A DNA stretch of 38,121 bases from Chitiniphilus eburneus (lineage in GTDB: Bacteria > Pseudomonadota > Gammaproteobacteria > Burkholderiales > Chitinibacteraceae), in NCBI RefSeq assembly GCF_005048205.1, contig NZ_SUMF01000033.1, positions 1 to 38,121 of the forward strand, given 5' to 3'. A model generated the notes under the pieces. It ran no database searches and was not told the DNA's origin. It saw nothing but the letters and a program-made list of their open reading frames with translations. This document shows positions 34,364 to 38,121 of this stretch, piece after piece. Position 1 is the first letter of the stretch. Every line of letters starts with the position of its first letter. A program made the position numbers and the translations under genes.

Positions 34364-35004
34364 CCCCACCCCGCAAAGCCCCCACCTTCCAGCCGTTCGA
34401 CATCGCCGGCCCGGCCGGCCGGCTGGAATGCCTGAAGCTGGAATCCGCCCTCGACGACACGCGCGGCATCGTGCTGGTGGCGCACCCCAACCCCACCGAG
34501 GGCGGCACCTTCACCAACAAGATCGTCCATACGCTGGCCAAGACGCTCAGCCGGCTGGGCTATGTGGCCTATTGCCCCAACCTGCGTGGCGTCGGCAACT
34601 CCGCGGGCACGCACAGCCGGGGCGAACACGAGCCGGACGACATGGCCACCGTGCTGGCGCACGCTCGCACCGAATACCCCGGCGTCACGCATGTGGTGCT
34701 CGCCGGCTTCTCGTTCGGCACGCTGGTGCAAAGCCGCTTGCGCCAGCGCCTGGGCGACGATGAGATCGCCGGCATGATCCTGATCGGCCCAGCGGTCAGC
34801 CGCTACGACTTCCCCACCGTACCCGCCGATACGCTGGTGATCCACGGCGAGCAGGATGAAGTCATCAGCCTGGCCGCCGTGCTGGACTGGGCCCGCCCCC
34901 AGCAACTGCCCATCGTGGTGGTGCCCGGCGTGGGCCATTTCTTCCACGGCCGCCTCACCCAACTGGGGCAACTGGTCGAACGGGAATGGCGCACGCGCCT
35001 CTAG
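34360..35004 (+). CDS. Alpha/beta hydrolase (COG2945-like)
   Basis: Encodes 214 residues. The nucleophile elbow is GFSFG (Ser118), with Asp166 in HGEQDEV and His193 in GVGHFFHG completing the triad. An HPNPTEGGTFTN segment near residue 42 is typical of the COG2945 group. The substrate is unknown. Last gene of the coupled ferredoxin-DUF4349-hydrolase operon. Its TAG stop codon is formed by the TA target and first G of the inverted-repeat element starting at 35004. The pre-insertion site reads CTCTAACCG, so the original stop was TAA and the protein is unchanged. Confidence 0.9.
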   Translation: MTPPRKAPTFQPFDIAGPAGRLECLKLESALDDTRGIVLVAHPNPTEGGTFTNKIVHTLAKTLSRLGYVAYCPNLRGVGNSAGTHSRGEHEPDDMATVLAHARTEYPGVTHVVLAGFSFGTLVQSRLRQRLGDDEIAGMILIGPAVSRYDFPTVPADTLVIHGEQDEVISLAAVLDWARPQQLPIVVVPGVGHFFHGRLTQLGQLVEREWRTRL

Positions 35005-35267
35005 GGTGAATCGACCTTCAAACATGGGATGCGTTGGTCCGTGGGCCGGATGGCTGCGCGAAGCGCGGCGCCGCAGAGAGCCTTCCTCTCTGCAAGCCGT
35101 GCGACAAAGCAGACACTGGCCCACGGACCAACCCGAAGGGAAGGAGGAAGGCCGGGCGCATCGCGGCGTTGTGCCTCGCTCGTGGGGATCACCCCACTTC
35201 GCTCGGCACGCCTTGCCCTGCATCCGGCCTTCCTCCTTCGCACCCATGTTTGAAGGTCGATTCACCC
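35004..35267. mobile_element. TA-flanked inverted-repeat element (copy 2), 264 bp
   Basis: Ends are perfect 25-bp inverted repeats beginning GGGTGAATCGACCTTCAAAC (35004-35028, 35243-35267). TA flanks both sides (35002-35003, 35268-35269). The interior matches the element at 28191, including the GTGGGG-ATCA-CCCCAC tip. It also carries an extra ~93 bp module whose own ends are inverted (TTGGTCCGTGGGCC and its complement). There is no transposase. Confidence 0.87.
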
Positions 35268-35313
35268 TAACCGCCGATGGCGCGGGTGGCGCGCCGGGAA
35301 CACCGGGTCGCCC

Positions 35314-35976
35314 ATGAACCTGATCGCCGCGCATTTTCCCGATTCCTGGCTGTTCGGCGGCTGGCTGGCGACACTCTGGTGCCTGCTGCACTCGGCGCGC
35401 CGCGTGCCCTGGCTATCGTTGCAGCAGGCCGAACTCACCGCGTGGTTCGGCGCCACCGTGGTCGTGCTGCTGCTGTGGCAGTTCAAGGCGCAACTGGAAC
35501 CGGGCATCGCCTTCCACCTGGTGGGCGCCACCGCGCTGACCCTGATCGCCGGCCCGGACCGGGCGCGCCTGGGGCTGGCGGCGGCGCTGGTGGGCGACAC
35601 GCTCCAGGGCGGCAATCAATGGGGTAGCCTGGGCCTGTCGTGGCTGGTGGTGGCAGGCCTGCCCACCCTGCTGACCGCCGCCCTGCTGCGGCTGGCGCAA
35701 CGGCGATTGCCGGCCAACTACTTCGTCTACATCTTCCTCAACTGCTTTGCGGCCGGGGCATTGTCGATGTGGGCGGTCGGCCTCGCCGGCTGCCTGCTGC
35801 TGGCGCTGGCGGGGGCTTACCCGCCCGCCTTCCTGTTCGAGGAACAACTGCCCTATTACTTCCTGATGGGCTGGCCCGAGGCGTTTCTCACCGGCATCCA
35901 CCTCACCCTGCTGGTCGTCTACCGCCCGCAATGGGTGCACACCTTCGACGACCGCTTCTACCTCTGGCGCAAATAG
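35314..35976 (+). CDS. Energy-coupling-factor permease-like membrane protein (COG3235)
   Basis: Encodes 220 residues with six or more membrane helices. The sequence resembles the CbiM-related COG3235 proteins annotated as energy-coupling factor transporter permease, with conserved FVYIFLNCFAAGALSMW and the loop FLFEEQLPYYFLMGWPEAFL. CbiM proteins take up cobalt or nickel, but the N-terminal metal-binding His motif of true CbiM is not present, so the substrate is open. No ECF ATPase or T component is adjacent. It lies 45 bp after the inverted-repeat element. Confidence 0.8.
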   Translation: MNLIAAHFPDSWLFGGWLATLWCLLHSARRVPWLSLQQAELTAWFGATVVVLLLWQFKAQLEPGIAFHLVGATALTLIAGPDRARLGLAAALVGDTLQGGNQWGSLGLSWLVVAGLPTLLTAALLRLAQRRLPANYFVYIFLNCFAAGALSMWAVGLAGCLLLALAGAYPPAFLFEEQLPYYFLMGWPEAFLTGIHLTLLVVYRPQWVHTFDDRFYLWRK

Positions 35977-36046
35977 GCCGTCGCGGCATCAAAAGCCCGC
36001 CATACGGCGGTTTCCGGAGTGCCGGGGCGCTGGTCTACAGTGACTA

Positions 36047-36312
36047 GGGCGTGTCAACCAATGTATCGCGGCAGCGCTGGGCCGAAAAAGCACCAGGCAT
36101 CAGGCGCACGACACAGGCAATAACCGGTTATTGGCAAGGAGTGCAACGCGGTGGATGGTGTTTTTTCGGCCCAGCCCCATGGGTTCGGCGCATTTCGGGC
36201 GCCACACGGCGTCGCCGGCCGCTTGCGGTATCCATACCGCCGCGCGTCCAGCTCCTTGCACGGCATCCCGAACTGCACCGAACGCTGTCGCGAACCATTT
36301 GATGACTCACCC
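36047..36312. mobile_element. TA-flanked inverted-repeat element (third), 266 bp
   Basis: TA flanks both sides (36045-36046, 36313-36314). Each end starts GGGYGWGTCA. About 30 bp of terminal inverted repeat align with seven mismatches, finishing in CGCGRCAGCG. Inside lies a nested inverted repeat (GCTGGGCCGAAAAAGCACCA at 36076-36095 with its near-complement at 36156-36175), centred on the palindrome CAATAACCGGTTATTG (36118-36133). A GCGGTAT-CC-ATACCGC hairpin lies at 36225-36240. No transposase. It fills nearly all of the gap 35977-36338. Confidence 0.72.
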
Positions 36313-36338
36313 TAGCATCGACCACCACGCAGACGCCC

Positions 36339-37862
36339 ATGCATAGCATCCGTTTCCGCCTCAACTTCCTGCTGATCGTCACCGTCACGCTCGCCCTGAT
36401 GATCTCGGGCGCGTACAACTACTACACCGGCGAAAGGCGGCTGACCGAAGGCATCCAGGAGCAGGAAAACGCCATGCGGGCACGGCTGGCCACGGTGCTG
36501 CCCGGCCTGATCTGGAATTTCGACGAGAGCCAGGTGATCAGCGCGCTGGAAGCGGAAATGCGCTGGCCCGACCTGGCCTACCTGAGCGTGTTCGATCCCC
36601 CGCAGCTTGCAATCGCGCGCGGCCGCCAGAACAACAAGGTGGTGGTGGCGTCGAGCAAGCCGCCACCGGGCGCTTCGTCGATGGACATCACCTACGAAGG
36701 GCGCCACGTCGGCACGCTGTACTACCAGACCTCATCGGAGCGCATCGACGAACGCCTGCGCGGCGTGATCCACCGCCGGCTCGTGGAAATCCTGCTGGTG
36801 GACGCCATCATCATCGCGGTGCTGGCCCTGGGGTTCTCCGTCGTCGCGCTGCGCCCCCTGGCGCGGTTGCAGCGCGTCCTGGATCGCATGGCCCAGCAGC
36901 ACGATTTCTCGCTGCTCGAACTACAGGACCTGGGCAAGCGCCGTGACGAACTGGCCCACATCGGCAACAGCGTGGTGCGGATCGCCATGCGGCTGATGGA
37001 CGAACTGGAAGACCGCAAGCTGGCGGAGGTGACGATCCGCGACGCCAAGCGCGACGTGGAAGACGCCTATCGCCAGCTCAAGGCCACGCAGGCCAGCCTG
37101 GTCCAGTCCGAGAAAATGGCATCGCTGGGCAGCCTGGTGGCGGGCGTCGCGCATGAGGTGAACACCCCCGTTGGCGTGATCCTGACCAGCGCCTCGGTGC
37201 TGTCGGAGGAAACCGCCGCCTTTCGCGAGCGCGTCCAGGCCGGCCAGGTGAAGAAATCCGACCTGCAAGGCTATTGCGACACCGCGGGCGAGTCCGCCGC
37301 GCTGATCCTCAACAACGCCCAGCGCGCGGCGTCGCTGATCCAGAGCTTCAAGCAGGTGGCGGTGGACCAGACCTCCGAAGCCCGCCGCACGTTCGAACTG
37401 CGGCAATACCTGTCCGAGATCCTCACCAGCCTGACGCCAGCGCTGCATCGCCGGCCGATCGAGATCAAGCTGGACTGCCCGCGCGCGATCGAGCTGGACG
37501 GCTTTCCCGGCGCGCTGTCGCAGATCGTGACCAACCTGCTCACCAACGCGCTGACACATGCCTTCGACGATGACGAAGCCGGCGTGATCGGCCTTAGCGC
37601 CACCGGCGAGGGCAATACCGTCACCCTCACCTTCAGCGATAACGGCCGGGGCATTCCGCAGCAACACCTGGCGCGCGTGTTCGACCCCTTCTTCACCACC
37701 CGGCGCGGCCAGGGCGGCAGCGGGCTGGGGCTGCACCTCGTCTACAACCTCGTCACGCAGACACTGGGTGGCGAGATCGTGGTACAGAGCGAAATCGGCC
37801 AGGGCACCACGTTCTACATCCTGCTGCCGCGCGTGGCGCCGCAGCGCGGCAGCCCACCGTAA
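36339..37862 (+). CDS. Membrane sensor histidine kinase
   Basis: Encodes 507 residues. Membrane helix 1 is at about 8-27, a periplasmic sensor at about 28-148 and helix 2 at about 150-171. A HAMP-like linker follows at 172-225 and a coiled coil at 225-258. The HisKA box LVAGVAHEVNTPVG carries His272. The HATPase domain has the N-box NLLTNALTHAF, DNGRGIP and GGSGLGL. It senses an external signal and phosphorylates a response regulator. No regulator gene is adjacent, so it is an orphan here. No PAS or receiver domain is visible. Confidence 0.93.
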   Translation: MHSIRFRLNFLLIVTVTLALMISGAYNYYTGERRLTEGIQEQENAMRARLATVLPGLIWNFDESQVISALEAEMRWPDLAYLSVFDPPQLAIARGRQNNKVVVASSKPPPGASSMDITYEGRHVGTLYYQTSSERIDERLRGVIHRRLVEILLVDAIIIAVLALGFSVVALRPLARLQRVLDRMAQQHDFSLLELQDLGKRRDELAHIGNSVVRIAMRLMDELEDRKLAEVTIRDAKRDVEDAYRQLKATQASLVQSEKMASLGSLVAGVAHEVNTPVGVILTSASVLSEETAAFRERVQAGQVKKSDLQGYCDTAGESAALILNNAQRAASLIQSFKQVAVDQTSEARRTFELRQYLSEILTSLTPALHRRPIEIKLDCPRAIELDGFPGALSQIVTNLLTNALTHAFDDDEAGVIGLSATGEGNTVTLTFSDNGRGIPQQHLARVFDPFFTTRRGQGGSGLGLHLVYNLVTQTLGGEIVVQSEIGQGTTFYILLPRVAPQRGSPP

Positions 37863-37955
37863 CGCCGGGGCGCCGGCGACGGGAACAAACCGTTGCACTG
37901 CGTTCCCGCCATCGCAGTAAGCTGCGCGCTTCCCCGCCCCGGATCGTCCACCGCC

Positions 37956-38108
37956 ATGCCACGCCTGCCCCTGCTCGTCGCTCTGCTGTCGCTTCTGGCC
38001 GGTTGCGCCACGCCACCGCCCGGCGATGCCCCGGCCCCGCAGCCCACGGCCGCTGTCGGCGGTGGCTGGACGCCCGTGGTGGTACCGGTGTTGTGGCAAC
38101 CCGTCTAG
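37956..38108 (+). CDS. Small putative lipoprotein, 50 aa
   Basis: Encodes 50 residues from ATG 37956. The lipoprotein signal is textbook (LLVALLSLLAGC, Cys17), followed by a Pro/Ala-rich mature part of 34 residues ending VLWQPV. No recognised domain and no strong ribosome binding site. The clean lipobox is the main support. Confidence 0.55.
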   Translation: MPRLPLLVALLSLLAGCATPPPGDAPAPQPTAAVGGGWTPVVVPVLWQPV

Positions 38109-38121
38109 GCGTGGCCCGCAC

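Noticed and set aside
36076-36175. Nested inverted repeat read as an ordinary terminator of the upstream membrane-protein gene
   Set aside because: Loop far too long, and it lies inside a larger TA-flanked inverted-repeat element; the element explanation fits better.

Overview
The window is about 65% GC chromosomal DNA from a Gram-negative bacterium, most likely a betaproteobacterium of the Neisseriales (Chitinibacteraceae/Chromobacteriaceae-like). This rests on the outer-membrane genes (tamA/tamB, a FadL-type porin), the PsrA-like TetR regulator coupled to fadE, and the high GC at third codon positions. The genus assignment is inference. There is no phage, CRISPR array, rRNA or tRNA. Most genes are chromosomal housekeeping or lipid genes. 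The unusual content is in the intergenic DNA.

Left part (1-19316), almost all on the minus strand. After the 3' end of comF come a GDSL/SGNH lipoprotein esterase, tamB and tamA (the translocation and assembly module), a small independent transcription unit with a 30-codon ORF, a chalcone-isomerase-like periplasmic protein, and a fatty-acid degradation block. That block holds a thiolase, a 3-hydroxyacyl-CoA dehydrogenase/enoyl-CoA hydratase, a FadL-type fatty-acid porin, the acyl-CoA dehydrogenase fadE and a TetR regulator. A perfect PsrA-type palindrome lies in the regulator's promoter. Together these genes cover uptake (FadL), first oxidation (FadE), hydration and second oxidation (HAD/ECH) and thiolysis. 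ychJ follows.

Middle part (19372-26185). A HAD phosphatase and a CHAD protein (plus) converge on dut (minus). coaBC (minus) diverges from radC (plus). Then come an EF-hand-like acidic protein of unknown role and a branched-chain amino-acid type periplasmic binding lipoprotein.

Right part (26899-38121). A CoA-pyrophosphatase Nudix and a TRIC-type channel form a translationally coupled minus-strand pair. An Hpt protein diverges from metG. Then follow a DUF3096 mini-protein, acylphosphatase, a conserved-looking unknown, a coupled ferredoxin / DUF4349 lipoprotein / hydrolase operon, a CbiM-like membrane protein, a sensor kinase and a small lipoprotein.

Intergenic DNA. Two things stand out. (1) Two arrays (about 13369-13775 and 26353-26791, opposite orientation) are built from 119-139 bp modular units: a shared header, a central CCCGGCTTTGCCGGG hairpin at a fixed distance, locus-specific payload, and a shared GGCGCTC tail. 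Both arrays begin with the same hairpin-forming end. (2) Four TA-flanked inverted-repeat elements (24604-24765, 28191-28361, 35004-35267, 36047-36312) look like non-autonomous IS630/Tc1-type MITEs. One has inserted exactly into a stop codon, converting TAA to TAG without changing the protein. Two copies show compensatory base changes between their arms.
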